Of a stretch of 64,000 nucleotides of DNA, positions 1-11,200 are shown piece by piece. Within the stretch, counting starts at the first letter, position 1. Each line of letters starts with the position of its first letter. Both the position numbers and the translations under genes were made by a program. The stretch is from Rhododendron vialii. Taxonomy: Eukaryota; Streptophyta; Magnoliopsida; Ericales; Ericaceae. A model generated the notes under the pieces. That model was not told where the DNA came from. It did no database searches and saw only the letters and a list, made by a program, of their open reading frames with translations. The stretch spans positions 43,563,852 through 43,627,851 of the forward strand of contig NC_080562.1 in assembly GCF_030253575.1 (NCBI RefSeq), written 5' to 3'.

Positions 1-39
1 GGTTGTCCGGTTGGACATCCGCTTGGACATCCGACTGAC

Positions 40-676
40 TGTCACGACCCTGACCCGCCCCTTGAGGTCTTAATCATGACAAATGCCAGTGATTTCTAGC
101 AGAGGGCTCCCAAAAGACAGATTTCCAAAACCCACGAAATTATCAGCATATAACAGATTTGTTCAAGACTCAAAATAAATGATCAAACTTGATTCTTGTA
201 CATCTAACCAACACTTAAACACGTAAAGAAGGTAGGAGATCCCTACCTCGAGGGTTAGAAGCAAGCCCGAACATGGAGGAAACCTCAAAGTGCTCCGATC
301 ATGATTCTTCTTCGATCAATAGGAAGATCTCGTCGCGTAGAACAACTTTAGTACTTGGGATTTTTCCGAAATCTCATTCTAAGGCGATGAAATCGAAGAG
401 AGAAGTTTGGACGAGAGGTGAGAAAGAGAGAGAGTCGGTCGAGGGAGTAGAGAGAGAGAAACGTGTGTGTGTCTGCCCGGAAAAGAAAAGAAATATATGT
501 GGGGGAGAATTATCCCCTACACACACCTTCACTTATACACCCATGCATATTACACTTGCATCCCGAACTTCTAAATTCTAGCACATTCGACATCCGAACT
601 CATTCTCCATTTTATATCACAACTCATGCCTTAATAAAACATAAAGAATTATGGAAATAAAATACGGGTCTCTACA
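40..676 (-). mobile_element. Solo LTR (637 bp) with perfect 5-bp target duplication
   Basis: On the minus strand the unit starts TGTAGAGACCCG (at 676) and ends GGGTCGTGACA (at 40). It is flanked by the perfect 5-bp duplication CTGAC at 35-39 and 677-681. TG..CA ends with a 5-bp duplication and no internal coding region define a solo LTR. The termini match those of the longer LTRs at 10192-12816 and 57439, so they belong to one broad, probably gypsy-type family. The insertion lies in the 3' region of the copia element, so it is younger than that element. Confidence 0.85.
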
Positions 677-907
677 CTGACAAATGCAGGTTAAGTCCAG
701 AAAACGTTTAAGAGGAGTAGCATTAAAGACCATAAAACTGTTTTTCTGCATACCAAACACAGGAAAATGAATCATATGATAAAATGTTTGGAGGGTGATT
801 TCTTTATCAAGATCATTTGTACTCTCCATCAAGTATGATATTTACGAATTCAATCAACTCAACATTGAATCCAAAAAAAAACTTTTGACATCAAGAACAC
901 AACTTTT

Positions 908-3900
908 TCATAAATGATTAGACATGCCGAGTTCTCGTCGAATGAAACAAAATTGTTCTTCACCAAGGGGTTTTGTGAAAATGTCCGCCAATTGCTTGTC
1001 GGTACTAATAAAGTTAAGTTCAATATCCCCTTTTTGAACATGATCTCTTATAAAATGATGTCTAATCTCAATATGTTTTGTTCGAGAATGTTGAATCGGA
1101 TTCTTGGTTAAGCTAATTGCACTAGTATTATCACATTTAATAGGAATATGATCATATTGCAAATTGAAATCCTCCATTTGTTGTTTGATCCACAATATTT
1201 GGGCACAACAACTTCCGGCCGCTACATATTCCGCCTCGGCGGTAGATAGAGCTACGGAATTTTGTTTCTTGCTATGCCAAGACACTAGAGAGTGCCCTAG
1301 AAATTGGCAAGTCCCACTTGTACTTTTACGATCAACTTTGAAACCTCCAAAATCCGCATCCGAATAACCAATTAAATCAAATGCAACTCCACGTGGATAA
1401 AACAATCCTAAGTCATGAGAACCGCCAACATATTTAAAGATACGTTTAATAGCTTTTAAATGCGATTCTTTAGGACATGATTGAAATCTAGCACACATGC
1501 AAACACTAAACATTATATCCGGTCTACTTGCAGTGAGATAAAGTAATGAGCCGATCATACCTCGATACATCTTTTCATTGACGGCCTTACCATTCTCATC
1601 TTTGTCTAGCTTAGTTGATGTGCTCATTGGTGTGCTCGTTGGCTTTGATCCTTCCATGCCAAACTTCTTAATAAGTTCTTTCGCATACTTGGCTTGGTTG
1701 ATTAGGATCCCCTCATTAGTTTGCTTGATTTGAAGTCCGAGGAAGAAGTTAAGCTCCCCCATCATACTCATTTCAAATTCACCTTGCATACACTTAGCAA
1801 ACTCTTTGCACATATTATCATTAGTGGCACCAAAGACAATATCATCAACATATATTTGAATAATGAGCATATCTTTACCTTTGGCTTTAATGAAAAGAGT
1901 AGTATCAATTTTTCCACGAGTAAAGCCATTGTCAAGCAAGAATGAACTAAGTCTATCATACCATGCACGTGGTGCTTGCTTCAAACCATATAAAGCTTTT
2001 GAGAGTTTAAAAACATGATCGGGGTATACATGATCTTCAAAGCCGGGAGGTTGTTTGACATAAACTTCCTCATTTATGAACCCATTCAAAAATGCACTTT
2101 TCACATCCATTTGATAAAGCTTGAAATTTTTGAAAGATGCAAAGGCAAGCAATATGCGAATAGCCTCTAATCTAGCTACCGGTGCAAAAGTTTCTTCAAA
2201 ATCAATACCTTCTTCTTGATTATAACCTTGAGCAACAAGTCTAGCTTTATTCCTAACAATATTTCCGGATTCATCTAGCTTGTTACGAAAAACCCATTTA
2301 GTACCTATAATAGTGTGATCAAGAGGCTTAGGTACTAATGCCCAAACTTTATTCCTTTCAAATTGATTTAACTCATCTTGCATGGCCAAAATCCAATTTT
2401 CATCATCTTGAGCTTCCGGAAAGTTTTTAGGCTCAATTTGAGAAACAAAAGCTTGATTTTCACAAAAATTTCTATGAGACGAGCGAGTGGTTACCCCTTT
2501 CGAAACTTCTCCAAGAATCAAGTCCTTTGGATGGTTTTGCACGAATCTCCAATCCTTGGAAAGATCTTGGTTGTCTCCCATGGCATCTTGAGGTTGATTA
2601 ATAACTTCATCTTCTTTGATTTGAGAGCTTTCTACTTGAGTATCACCATCAACTTTTTCTTGAATTGTCAAGTCATGAATCTCATGTGTAATTTCTAAGT
2701 CATCATTATCAACAACATCCTTAGTAGCACAAGGATTAGATTCATCAAAGGAAACGTGAATAGATTCTTCAACAAGATTAGTGCGCTTATTATAAATTCT
2801 ATATGCTTTGCTAGTAAGAGAGTAACCAATAAAGATGCCTTCATCCGATTTTGAATCAAATTTACCCAAGTCATCTTTTCCATTGTTTAATACATAACAT
2901 TTACAACCGAAGGCATGAAAGTAATTAATGTTGGGTATTCTACCATTCCAAAGCTCATAAGGAGTTTTCTTGAGGATAGGCCTAATTAAAACTCGATTCA
3001 AAATATAGCATGAGGTATTAACGGCTTCCGTCCAAAAATATTTTGGCAAAGAGTTTTCACAAAGCATAGTGCGGGCCATTTCTTCCAAAGTACGATTCTT
3101 TCTCTCAACTACTCCATTTTGTTGAGGAGTACGAGGTACAGAAAAGTTATGACCAATACCATGTTCATCACAAAACTTTTCATATAAAGAATTGTCAAGT
3201 TCTTTTCCATGATCCGTACGAATGTTAGAAATAACAAATCCTTTTTCATTTTGAACTCTTCTACAAAGTTTAGTGAAATTAGGATAAGCCTCATTCTTAT
3301 GAGCTAGGAACATCACCCATGTATATCTAGAGAAATCATCAACAACAACAAGACAATAATAGTTTCCACAAAGACTTGGAGAGCGAGTTGGTCCAAACAA
3401 ATCCATATGAAGTAATTGCAAAGGTCTAGTAGTTGAAACAACATTTTTGGACTTAAAAGAAACCTTGGTTTGTTTTCCTTGTTGGCAAGGACCACAAAGT
3501 CTATCTTTTTCAAATTTGATTTTAGGAAGACCTTTTACCAAATTTTTTCTAGAGAGTTTTGAAATAGCATCCATACTTGCATGTCCTAGGCGCCTATGCC
3601 AAAGCCAACTATTTTCACTCAAAGCGGAAAAACATTTTATATCACAATTACTTAAATCATTGAGATTAAAAACATATACATTTTCAAATCTTTGTCCAAC
3701 GAAGAGTGTCTTGTTGCTTTTGTCATTTTCAATGATACATTTGGATTTTTCAAAGATAACACGATTTCCTCTATCACATAATTGACTTATGCTAAGAAGA
3801 TTGTGTTTTAAACCATTAACAAGTAAAACATCTTCAATAATAGGAGAATTACCTATATTGCCGATTCCTATGATTTTACCTTTGTTGTTGTCTCCAAATG

Positions 3901-4021
3901 TGACATGTCCACCATCTTTAGACGAAAGAGAATTGAAAGCCCTCTTGTCACCGGTCATGTGTCTTGAACATCCACTATCAAGGTACCAACTTCCTTCCTT
4001 GAGAGAACTTTTGAAGCATAC
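908..4021 (-). CDS. pol: Copia pol polyprotein (protease, integrase, reverse transcriptase, RNase H)
   Basis: The first ATG in the frame is at 3958 (1016 residues), but the frame is open from 4021, and the protease active-site stretch [10 protein letters not shown] lies upstream of that ATG, so the functional product starts earlier. Domains in order: aspartic protease DSG; integrase zinc finger ([14 protein letters not shown], about residues 120-165 from the ATG); integrase core with MDLFGP, RTDHGKE and [13 protein letters not shown]; reverse transcriptase with [13 protein letters not shown] and the catalytic YVDD; RNase H with YSDADFGG and ALSTAEAEY. No internal stop is seen. A TAG at 4024-4022 closes the frame upstream, and gag is in another frame. 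The enzyme copies element RNA to cDNA and inserts it into the genome. Confidence 0.93.
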   Translation of the reverse strand, partial: VCFKSSLKEGSWYLDSGCSRHMTGDKRAFNSLSSKDGGHVTFGDNNKGKIIGIGNIGNSPIIEDVLLVNGLKHNLLSISQLCDRGNRVIFEKSKCIIENDKSNKTLFVGQRFENVYVFNLNDLSNCDIKCFSALSENSWLWHRRLGHASMDAISKLSRKNLVKGLPKIKFEKDRLCGPCQQGKQTKVSFKSKNVVSTTRPLQLLHMDLFGPTRSPSLCGNYYCLVVVDDFSRYTWVMFLAHKNEAYPNFTKLCRRVQNEKGFVISNIRTDHGKELDNSLYEKFCDEHGIGHNFSVPRTPQQNGVVERKNRTLEEMARTMLCENSLPKYFWTEAVNTSCYILNRVLIRPILKKTPYELWNGRIPNINYFHAFGCKCYVLNNGKDDLGKFDSKSDEGIFIGYSLTSKAYRIYNKRTNLVEESIHVSFDESNPCATKDVVDNDDLEITHEIHDLTIQEKVDGDTQVESSQIKEDEVINQPQDAMGDNQDLSKDWRFVQNHPKDLILGEVSKGVTTRSSHRNFCENQAFVSQIEPKNFPEAQDDENWILAMQDELNQFERNKVWALVPKPLDHTIIGTKWVFRNKLDESGNIVRNKARLVAQGYNQEEGIDFEETFAPVARLEAIRILLAFASFKNFKLYQMDVKSAFLNGFINEEVYVKQPPGFEDHVYPDHVFKLSKALYGLKQAPRAWYDRLSSFLLDNGFTRGKIDTTLFIKAKGKDMLIIQIYVDDIVFGATNDNMCKEFAKCMQGEFEMSMMGELNFFLGLQIKQTNEGILINQAKYAKELIKKFGMEGSKPTSTPMSTSTKLDKDENGKAVNEKMYRGMIGSLLYLTASRPDIMFSVCMCARFQSCPKESHLKAIKRIFKYVGGSHDLGLFYPRGVAFDLIGYSDADFGGFKVDRKSTSGTCQFLGHSLVSWHSKKQNSVALSTAEAEYVAAGSCCAQILWIKQQMEDFNLQYDHIPIKCDNTSAISLTKNPIQHSRTKHIEIRHHFIRDHVQKGDIELNFISTDKQLADIFTKPLGEEQFCFIRRELGMSNHL

Positions 4022-4034
4022 CTACAATAGCACA

Positions 4035-5681
4035 TCAATTCTTGACTTTTGGTACCCAAATCATCTTGGGTCCTTGAAGGTTAGCATTGATACGGTTCTT
4101 AGGAACCCAGACCTTTTTTGCATTAGAAGATGAGTATCCTTTCATAGGACAAGTAGGAGAAATATGACCAATTTTACCACAATAATGACATGTCAATTTA
4201 GAATGGCTAGAAGGAGGAACATCTTTTCCAAAAAGATTTTTGTGTTGAGTGGGATTATAACCAATTCCGGCCTTGTGAAAAGAAACCATTTGTTTTCCAA
4301 GAAGAATGTCTAAACTTTCTTTTCCATTAGTGAGTTTTGAAAGAGAATTAGTTAAATCATCAATTTGTTTTTCTAAAGATTCGTTTTTGGAAGTATCCTT
4401 CAAATACTCTTTTTCTTTTTCCAAAGAGGTTCTTAAACTTTCATTTTCTTCCTCCAAAATATCTTTCTCTTCAATTAAATCATCTATTTCTAGTGAAAGA
4501 TCTTTAGCAACCTTTTTAAGAAATTTGTTTTTAGAAACAACCTTTTCAAATTCTACTTTCAACTCTTTATAGGCAATAAATAATTCATCAAAGGAATAGG
4601 ATGAGTCGAGATCTACCTCGTTTTCTTCGATGGCCATGAAACACAAGTTAGCGACCTCTTGTTGCTCATCGTCCTCATCGGAGCTACTATCGTCACTATT
4701 GTCCCATGCGGCCATCATAGCTCTCTTTTTGTCATTCTTTGAATATTTTTTTGCATATGGACATTCACTTTTGATGTGGCCGGGCTTCTTGCACTCGTAG
4801 CAAATGATTGGATCCTTTTTACTATTTTCTTCTTTGCCTCCATCTTTTCTTGAAAATCCTCTGCCTTTGTGAGATGCTCTATTTTTGAGGAGTTTCTTGA
4901 ACGTTTTTGTGATGAGAGCCATTTCATCATCCTCACTTTCGTTGCTTGAATCCTCCTTGCTTTTTGATTTGCTTGTTGTACTTTTGAAGGCAAGATCCTT
5001 AACTTTCTTCTCTTTTTCACCCTTGAGGTTGTGATGCATTTCCTCCGTCATGAGAGATCCCATGAGCTTGTCCATCGTGTATGTTGAGAAATCTTTGGAT
5101 TGTAGGATGATGGAGGTGGTAGTGTCCCAATTGGTTGGCATGGAACGGAGCACCTTCCTTGTCATTTCGGATTGACTGTAAATCTTTCCAAGAGCTTTTA
5201 AACCGTTAGTAATACTAGCAAATCTAGCAAACATTTGAGATATAGATTCATCCGATTTCATTTTGAAGAGCTCATAGCTATGCACAAGAATATCAATTTT
5301 GGACTCTTTAACTTGACTATCTCCTTCATGTGACATTTCTAACTTATCCCATATTTCTTTAGCCGATTCACATGCGGAAACACAATCATATTCATTGGGA
5401 GTAATAGCACAAAAAAGAAGGTTCATAGCTCTATAGTTCTTTTCTATTGAAGCCTTTTCCAAATGACTCCACTCATAATCTGGTTTAGGCATAGTCTCTT
5501 CTCCAACTTTCTTAGTAGGAATAATGGGACCATTTTTGATAATTTTCCATAGATCATAATCCGTGGATTGAATAAAGATCATCATTCTATTTTTCCAATG
5601 AGAGTAATTTTCTCCGGTGAACAAGGGAGGTCTATTGGACGATTGACCTTCGATACAAGAAACATTACTAGTGGTTGCCAT
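4035..5681 (-). CDS. gag: Copia Gag structural protein
   Basis: 548 residues starting MATTSNVSC. The N-terminal half carries the copia Gag-type domain (FTGENYSHWK..M near the start, then RYA-like helices). A first CCHC knuckle, CYECKKPGHIKSEC, lies near residue 295, then an acidic Ser/Asp/Glu stretch, a long charged coiled coil (about 370-460), and a second knuckle, CHYCGKIGHISPTC, near residue 500. Gag would form the cytoplasmic particle and bind element RNA. The stop (TGA 4037-4035) is 13 nt before the pol frame opens, and pol is in a different frame. The ATG chosen is the first in frame after the primer-binding site and gives the expected N-terminus. Confidence 0.92.
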   Translation of the reverse strand: MATTSNVSCIEGQSSNRPPLFTGENYSHWKNRMMIFIQSTDYDLWKIIKNGPIIPTKKVGEETMPKPDYEWSHLEKASIEKNYRAMNLLFCAITPNEYDCVSACESAKEIWDKLEMSHEGDSQVKESKIDILVHSYELFKMKSDESISQMFARFASITNGLKALGKIYSQSEMTRKVLRSMPTNWDTTTSIILQSKDFSTYTMDKLMGSLMTEEMHHNLKGEKEKKVKDLAFKSTTSKSKSKEDSSNESEDDEMALITKTFKKLLKNRASHKGRGFSRKDGGKEENSKKDPIICYECKKPGHIKSECPYAKKYSKNDKKRAMMAAWDNSDDSSSDEDDEQQEVANLCFMAIEENEVDLDSSYSFDELFIAYKELKVEFEKVVSKNKFLKKVAKDLSLEIDDLIEEKDILEEENESLRTSLEKEKEYLKDTSKNESLEKQIDDLTNSLSKLTNGKESLDILLGKQMVSFHKAGIGYNPTQHKNLFGKDVPPSSHSKLTCHYCGKIGHISPTCPMKGYSSSNAKKVWVPKNRINANLQGPKMIWVPKVKN

Positions 5682-5725
5682 GGATCTTAACTCTTAGATG
5701 GTTAAATCTACAAACAAGAGCCGAG

Positions 5726-5737
5726 GCTCTGATACCA
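5726..5737 (-). other. Primer-binding site (initiator tRNA-Met type)
   Basis: On the minus strand the 12 bases TGGTATCAGAGC, the standard plant copia site complementary to initiator methionine tRNA, follow the LTR end (CA at 5741-5740) after two spacer bases. This fixes the downstream end of the 5' LTR and the direction of the element. Confidence 0.92.
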
Positions 5738-6330
5738 ATTGTTACTCAAATTATGCAACCTAGAGGGGGGGTGAATAGGATTGCTAGTAATAATTACCAA
5801 TAAAAATTTATCTCTAACAATATATGCAAACAATAAGTATGCAATCAAAATAGAGAGATAGAGAGATAGAACCCGTTTATAGTGGTTCGGTCCGGATTTG
5901 TCCACGGTCCGGCCCTACTCCACTTCTCCTCAAGCAATTACTTGAAGGTTAGACTAATCTTTAAAAGATTACAACTTGTAAGTCTTGCGGGTGCTTACAA
6001 GAACCGAATGCCTCTAGCTTTCCCGAGGAGCTAGCACAACCGCAAGAATTTTCTCCGAAAACTTCTCAAAAACAATAACACCCAAATTCCAACCCGAATT
6101 TGGTCTTCTAAGCTTTCAAGTGTTTGACTCAAACACTCACTTAGGAAATACAAGTATGTGAAGAAGGTATGAAAATTATCGCTCACGACTTGTACAAATT
6201 TTCTCTCAAGAATAATATGAAAGTGGAAGAACAATGAGAATTTTTGGTTTTGATCTTTTGAGAATTTGCTCTTACAATAATATGGAATGTTGTAGCTTGT
6301 GTATGTACTCATTAATGAGTTCTTGATGCC

Positions 6331-6337
6331 TTATATA
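6331..6337 (-). promoter_or_regulatory. TATA box of the copia LTR promoter
   Basis: The minus strand reads GGCTATATAAGG here, inside the 5' LTR, about 600 bp before the LTR end, with the tandem repeat directly upstream. This fits the U3 promoter TATA box that drives the element RNA. Confidence 0.6.
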
Positions 6338-6353
6338 GCCATCCATATGCTTC

Positions 6354-6573
6354 CTAGCCGTTGGAAACTAGCCGTTGGAACTAGCCGTTGGAAACTAGCC
6401 GTTGGAAACTAGCCGTTTGAAACTAGCCGTTGGAAACTAGCCGTTTGAAACTAGCCGTTGGAAACTAGCCGTTTGAAACTAGCCGTTGGAAACTAGCCGT
6501 TGGAAACTAGCCGTTTGAAACTAGCCGTTGGAAACTAGCCGTTGGAAACTAGCCGTTGGAAACTAGCCGTTTG
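6354..6573 (-). repeat. 14-bp tandem repeat, 16 units, in LTR U3
   Basis: Sixteen copies of a 14-bp unit (plus strand GAAACTAGCCGTTG or ..GTTT; one copy is one base shorter). The two unit variants are interleaved. The array begins about 20 bp upstream of the LTR TATA box as transcribed, the place expected for U3 enhancer repeats. Confidence 0.9.
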
Positions 6574-6664
6574 ATAGAGTGGTCATCCGGGTGGTCGTCC
6601 GGTTGTCACAGCTTTCTGTTCAGACAGCCGGCTTGTCAGCCGGTTCGTCAACCTGTGACTCACA

Positions 6665-6917
6665 ATTTCATCTAAATAAACCGTTAAAGCATGTATTGAG
6701 CTCAATAAAGTCTTTGTAAATATAAATCATGAATCCAAGAGACTTTATGCTATATTTCAAGGTCACGATAATATTTAATTCGGGAATCGACTTTTCGATA
6801 ATTTTGTATTTGCCGAATAAAAATATCATTGAATTAATCATCAAAATAATTAATAGAGATGCATATAAATTTTCACAAATTATAATGCATACATTTTTCA
6901 ACAGGTAGATTTTAATT
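6665..6917. other. AT-rich spacer without recognised feature
   Basis: AT-rich sequence between the presumed end of the copia LTR and the left arm of the large inverted repeat. The short reading frames on the minus strand have no recognisable similarity. It may be the far end of the inverted-repeat element. Confidence 0.4.
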
Positions 6918-8665
6918 TTCCATAAGTAGTAACTTTCCACTTTTGGCTGTAATCTGGATATTTTGGAGGAGAGAGAATGTCTTTTTGTATAAATAGAGCT
7001 CTCTCTCTCCCTCTTGAACCCTAGCACATTACTTTTCTAGTCTTATACTCCATTAAAGTCATTTCAAGCTTTCTAGTTAATTTGTTCAAGAACACTTCAA
7101 GGTATTAGTTGTTTGTTAATTTTTCCAAGTATTAATGTTGTTGCTTTTCTTTAGATCTTCACTAATATCAAGTTTATTTTCATTTTTATCGGTTAATCAT
7201 GTTTATCTTTTTTAGCATGTTTTCTAATCTTTTCAATACGTGTGAGTAGTATCGTGGCTAAGTCTTGGGTTATTCTTTCCCAATGACGTAGGTTGTTTGA
7301 TTCTCAAACCCTCGGGCTTAAAAGCATGGTTTTCGGAGTTAAGTTAACCTAGCCATTTTGGTCTAAGCGAGGGGTGTTAACTCCTTGTTATGTTGTTTAG
7401 TCAAGTAGTCTTGGCAAGCGGCATATTGAGGGCTCGTGGCCTTCTACGTGTTAGATACATTAGTAAAAATAGGTTGATTTAATTTCGTTTAATCACATTT
7501 TTGGATAAACGAAGTCGTTAAAGTTAAATCTTCCGAGCGTGAGCACGCGGTCGTAACTCTTGCTTGAGTTATAATTGAGAACCAGTAGCGGCCTTTGTCA
7601 AGGGATAGACGATCCTTAGACTTGCCTCTTTTAAGTTCATTAAGAACACTTTTAGTCTTTTTCTTTAGGATTTCCACCGTTTAAAGCAAAACTAAGTTGG
7701 CCGTCTTAAACGTCGAAATCCACCTTACAATACCTACAATCCGGTTAAGCTATCTCTAATTCCTGCTTAGCCTCCGAACCTCGCCTTCCAATAAGGTTGA
7801 AACACCCCAAGCGTAGGGCTAGGTCGTCGATAGCATAATAACCGGAAAGTCCAGGATCGTACCCACAGAGAATCAAATATAGCTTAATCGGATTGTAGGT
7901 TTTATATGGTGGTTTCGGCGTTTAAGATGGCCAACTTGGTTTTCCTTTAAACGGTAAGTCTAGGGATCATCCTTCCCTTGACAAAGGCCGCTACCGGTTC
8001 TCAAAATAACTCAAGCAAGAGACACGACCGCGTGCTCACGCCCGGAAGATTTAACTTTAACGACTACGTTTATCAAAAGATGTGATTAAACGGAACTAAA
8101 CCAACCTATTTTTGCTAATGTAAAAAAAACGTAGGAGGCCACGAGCCCTCGGTATGCTGCTTGCCAAGACCGCTTGACTAAACTTCATATCAAGAAGTTA
8201 ACACCCCTCGCTTAGACCAAAATGGCTAGGTTAATGAAATTTCGAAAATCATGATTTTAAGCCCGAGGGTTCGAGAACCAAATAACACCCTAAGTCTTTA
8301 GGAAAGAGTAGCCCAAGACTTAGCCAAGAAACTACTCACACATATTGAAAAGGCTAGAAATTATACTAGGAAATGAAAACATGATTAACCGATAAAAACG
8401 AAAATAAACTTGATATTAGTAAGAATCTAATCCGTACAAACAACTTTAATAAACGGAAAATTAACAAACGAGAAAGACTTACAAGTGTTCTTGAAAGATT
8501 TAACTAAGAAAGCTTGGAAGACATTAATGGAGAAAGACTAACCTAAACTAACTACCTACCCCTTACAAGTGAGAGAGAGAGGAGTATTTATACAAAAAGA
8601 CTCTCTCTCTCTCCTCCAAAATATCCAGAAACACACCAAAAGTAGAAAGTTGCCACTTATGGAAA
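6918..8665. repeat. Large inverted repeat (about 0.85-kb arms) with two facing TATA boxes
   Basis: The left arm (about 6918-7775) and right arm (about 7860-8665) are reverse complements at roughly 85% identity. Aligned blocks include 7371-7620 with 8210-7960, and 6920-7010 with 8660-8570. Each arm carries TTTTTGTATAAATA followed by a CT-rich tract: TATA box at 6988-6995 on plus, and at 8592-8585 on minus. Both point at the centre. The arms have no coding potential. They look like two head-to-head copies of the promoter and leader of a non-autonomous retroelement; the family is not recognised. The centre (7776-7860) resembles 9440-9570 in inverse orientation. Confidence 0.8.
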
Positions 8666-9600
8666 GTTAAAAGTTGTCAAAAAGTAAGTCGGTAAGCCTC
8701 CCGTATCGATACTCCAAAGCCGTATCGATACTGAGCTGTTTTGCGCTGAAACTCAGGATTCCCTGTAGAGGAACCGTATCGATACTCTGGAAACCGTATC
8801 GATACGCAGATAACCGTATCGATACGCTGAAGCCTTCAAAACTCTCTGTTTCAATGAAGTATCGATACTCCAGAATCCGTATCGATACGGTTCTGTTTTC
8901 TGGCAGATCAAGTCCCTTGTGCCCCGATTTGACACCCGACGGCCCATGGCACGCTTCGGACACTCCCGAACTCGGATTTAGGTGTTCTTTGGACCGTTAG
9001 AAAGCTTGTCGAGTCTACTTTCTAACCCAAGTGGTTTGGTTCAAAAGTAATTTATACATAAAAAGTTATGATAATTCTACCCTCAGCTGGTCGGAAGATG
9101 AGTAGCTTTGGTAAAATCCTCACTTCTCCTTCAATTCCCTTGACCCTTGGGTGACCCGAGCAACCTCCAAACCATCTCTTCATGACTCTTCGGGCACCAC
9201 AATGTGGTGGCACGTGGCCTTGAGTACTTGGTTGCACCCAGAGCATTCCTTGGCATTCAAACACGCCTTATTTATACGAATTACCTAAAACATACAAAAA
9301 CTTACCTTACGTGCAATATCGCTATAAAAGCTAAATAACGCAAGTTAAAACCACATAAAACGGGACTAGTCGCACCAGATATCTATAATATTGGGTGCTC
9401 ATCAATTCCCTATGGTACGATCCTGGTCTTACCGGTTTATTATGCTACCGAATACCTACAATCCGATTAAGCTATCTCTGATTCCCTGTGGCAAGATCCC
9501 GGTCTTACCGGTTTATTATGCTACTGACGATCTAGCCCTATGCTTGGGGTTTCAACCTTATATTTGAAGGCGAGGTTGTGGTGTTAAGCACCAACCAATA
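8666..9600. other. Retroelement-derived non-coding sequence with CCGTATCGATAC cluster
   Basis: Between the inverted repeat and the PPR pseudogene. Positions 8700-8893 hold seven copies of the self-complementary core GTATCGATAC, mostly as CCGTATCGATAC. Read on the minus strand they lie upstream of the right-arm TATA box, as U3 repeats would. Positions 9440-9570 repeat, inverted, the centre of the large inverted repeat. Open frames here come from the repeats and are not taken as genes. Most of this is probably the remaining part of the same composite element. Confidence 0.6.
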
Positions 9601-10767
9601 TCATTATCATTATATATCAATTCACTTTGCGACTTGGGAAGATTACAAGACGCTCTAACACTTGTCTTCTCCAACTCAACTCAAATGGATTATTCTCTGT
9701 ATTCAAGAATTTTGCAACTCTGCATTCTAAGAAAAGCCGAAAAAGAAGGGTGTTTGATCCATAGCCGTGTTCTAACAAATGGGTTGCATTCAAATCCTTT
9801 TATGGACACAAAACTAATCATATTCTATTCAAAAATGGGTGACATGGTCACCTCCCGTACACTGTTCGATAAAATGCCTGAGAGGACTGTGGTCACTTGG
9901 ACTGCGTTGCTATCAGGATATTCTCAAAATGGGTGTTCAAAGGAAGCTCTACTAGTTTTTTCAGCTATGCATTACGAAGGTGTTAGGCCGAATCAATTTA
10001 CTTATGGGAGTGCTTTGAGGGCCTGTACGAGTTTGATGTGTTTGGTTAGAGGGGAGCAATTTCAAGGGTGTATTCAGAAGAGTAGGCTTGCTAAGGACTT
10101 GTTTGTGCAGAGTGCGTTGGTTGATCTGTATTCCAAGTGTGGAAAGATGGAAGATGCATGTTACATTTTTGAGTCAATGGCGGAGAGGGATTGTAGAGAC
10201 CCGAAATTTTGAGGCCAAATTTTTCTCTTGTAAATGTACGGCCCGTCGAGATAGACGGTGCGGATATTTGATGTGGCGTATTCGTGGAAGGATATAACGA
10301 TAATTGAGCGAGAGGTGCACATGTGAGTGTGTGGTGCGAGAAGTATGGGATTACTCCCCCACCTCAATAATTTCCCCAAGAGAGACTATTCTCTCATTTC
10401 TCTCTCTCTCTCGGCTCTCTCTCTCTCTCTCCAAACTCTCTCATCTCACTCTCCAAAGCTCCCTCTTCTCTTCTCTCTTCGATCTCAACACCTTAGAGTG
10501 TGATTCCGGACGAAGTCCAAGAATTAAAGTTGCTATACGGAGCACGGACTTTCCGAATATCCAAGAAAATTCGTGATCGGACCTCGTGGAGCTATGGTTG
10601 ACTTGGTCAAAGGGTCGGGTTTTGCTCAAAACCCTTGAGGTAAGGAATTATACCTCTCTTTATATGTTATTTGAGTGTTTCTATGCATTTCTCGAGCCTT
10701 GTATTGGTTATTATTGAGATTGGATCGGAATTTGAATATCCTGTCAAAATCGTCAGAAAAACTCTCT

Positions 10768-11200
10768 CCCTACCGGTAGGAACTTCTTACCTACTGGTAG
10801 GACAAGTATGAATTTTTTTCCTCAACCAGCTCAAACGTACAACAGCAACTCAAAAGCTGCTCAACGTATGCAACTTCTACCGGTACGAATTCTTCACCTA
10901 CCGGTAGGTCAAGCTGGTCAAGCTGCTCAACGTATTTAGTTCTACCGTTCGCCTTCTACCGATACGAATGACCAGCTTGCTCAACGTATTCAGTTCTACC
11001 GGTAGGACTCGTTCGCCTTCTACCGGTACGAATTTTTCACCTACCGGTAGGTCAAGCTGGTCAATGTATTCAGTTCTACCGGTGGGACTCGTTCGCCTAC
11101 CGGTAGATCAAGTTTTCGTTCAAATGTTGGCCTTCCTTTTTCCAGTTTCTACCGGTAGGAGCTTTAACCTACCGGTAGGACTCGTTCACCTACCGGTAGG
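10768..11200. repeat. Cluster of 14 palindromic CTACCGGTAG-type motifs
   Basis: Fourteen perfect or one- to three-mismatch copies of the self-complementary decamer CTACCGGTAG, often followed by GACTCGTTCGC or GTCAAGCTG. They lie about 570-1010 bp inside the LTR. Confidence 0.85.

Larger units (their letters stand above)
1..6664 (-). mobile_element. Ty1/copia LTR retrotransposon, Sirevirus-like, 3' end beyond window
   Basis: Read on the minus strand the order is 5' LTR (from about 6664 down to 5740), primer-binding site (5737-5726), gag (5681-4035), pol (4021-908) and a 3' non-coding tail that leaves the window at position 1. The domain order protease, integrase, reverse transcriptase, RNase H is that of Ty1/copia. 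The long gag with coiled coil and two zinc knuckles, and the protease-start motif, resemble the Sirevirus/SIRE group; that subgroup call is inference. The 3' tail (1-39 and 682-907) has repeated GGATGTCC-like units and is split by a solo LTR at 40-676. The 3' LTR itself is not in the window, so LTR identity and age cannot be estimated. Both large ORFs are open, which argues for a fairly recent insertion. Confidence 0.9.
5740..6664 (-). repeat. 5' LTR of the copia element
   Basis: The downstream end at 5740 is fixed by the adjacent primer-binding site and reads ...GTAACA on the minus strand. The upstream end is uncertain: TGTGAGTCACAG beginning at 6664 is the best candidate, because the 3' LTR is outside the window and no comparison is possible. 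Inside are a TATA box (6337-6331) and a 16-unit tandem repeat just upstream of it. The CTAGAGG(G)nTGAATAGG-like stretch near 5759-5780 (plus strand) is typical of LTR ends in this copia group. Confidence 0.65.

Noticed and set aside
617-832. 71-codon minus frame after copia pol, possible extra (env-like) gene
   Set aside because: Too short, no signal or membrane segment, and it crosses the solo-LTR border.
6354-6573. Possible CRISPR-like array (regular short repeats)
   Set aside because: The 14-bp units are directly adjacent with no unique spacers, lie in a plant LTR and are ordinary tandem repeats.
1-6664. Matching 5' and 3' LTRs of the copia element for dating
   Set aside because: The 3' LTR lies outside the window; the similar GGATGTCC-type words at 1-39 and 6580-6650 are not long enough to align as LTRs.
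8674-9000. 108-codon plus-strand frame and overlapping minus frames
   Set aside because: They run through the GTATCGATAC repeats, which stay open in several frames; no domain is present.
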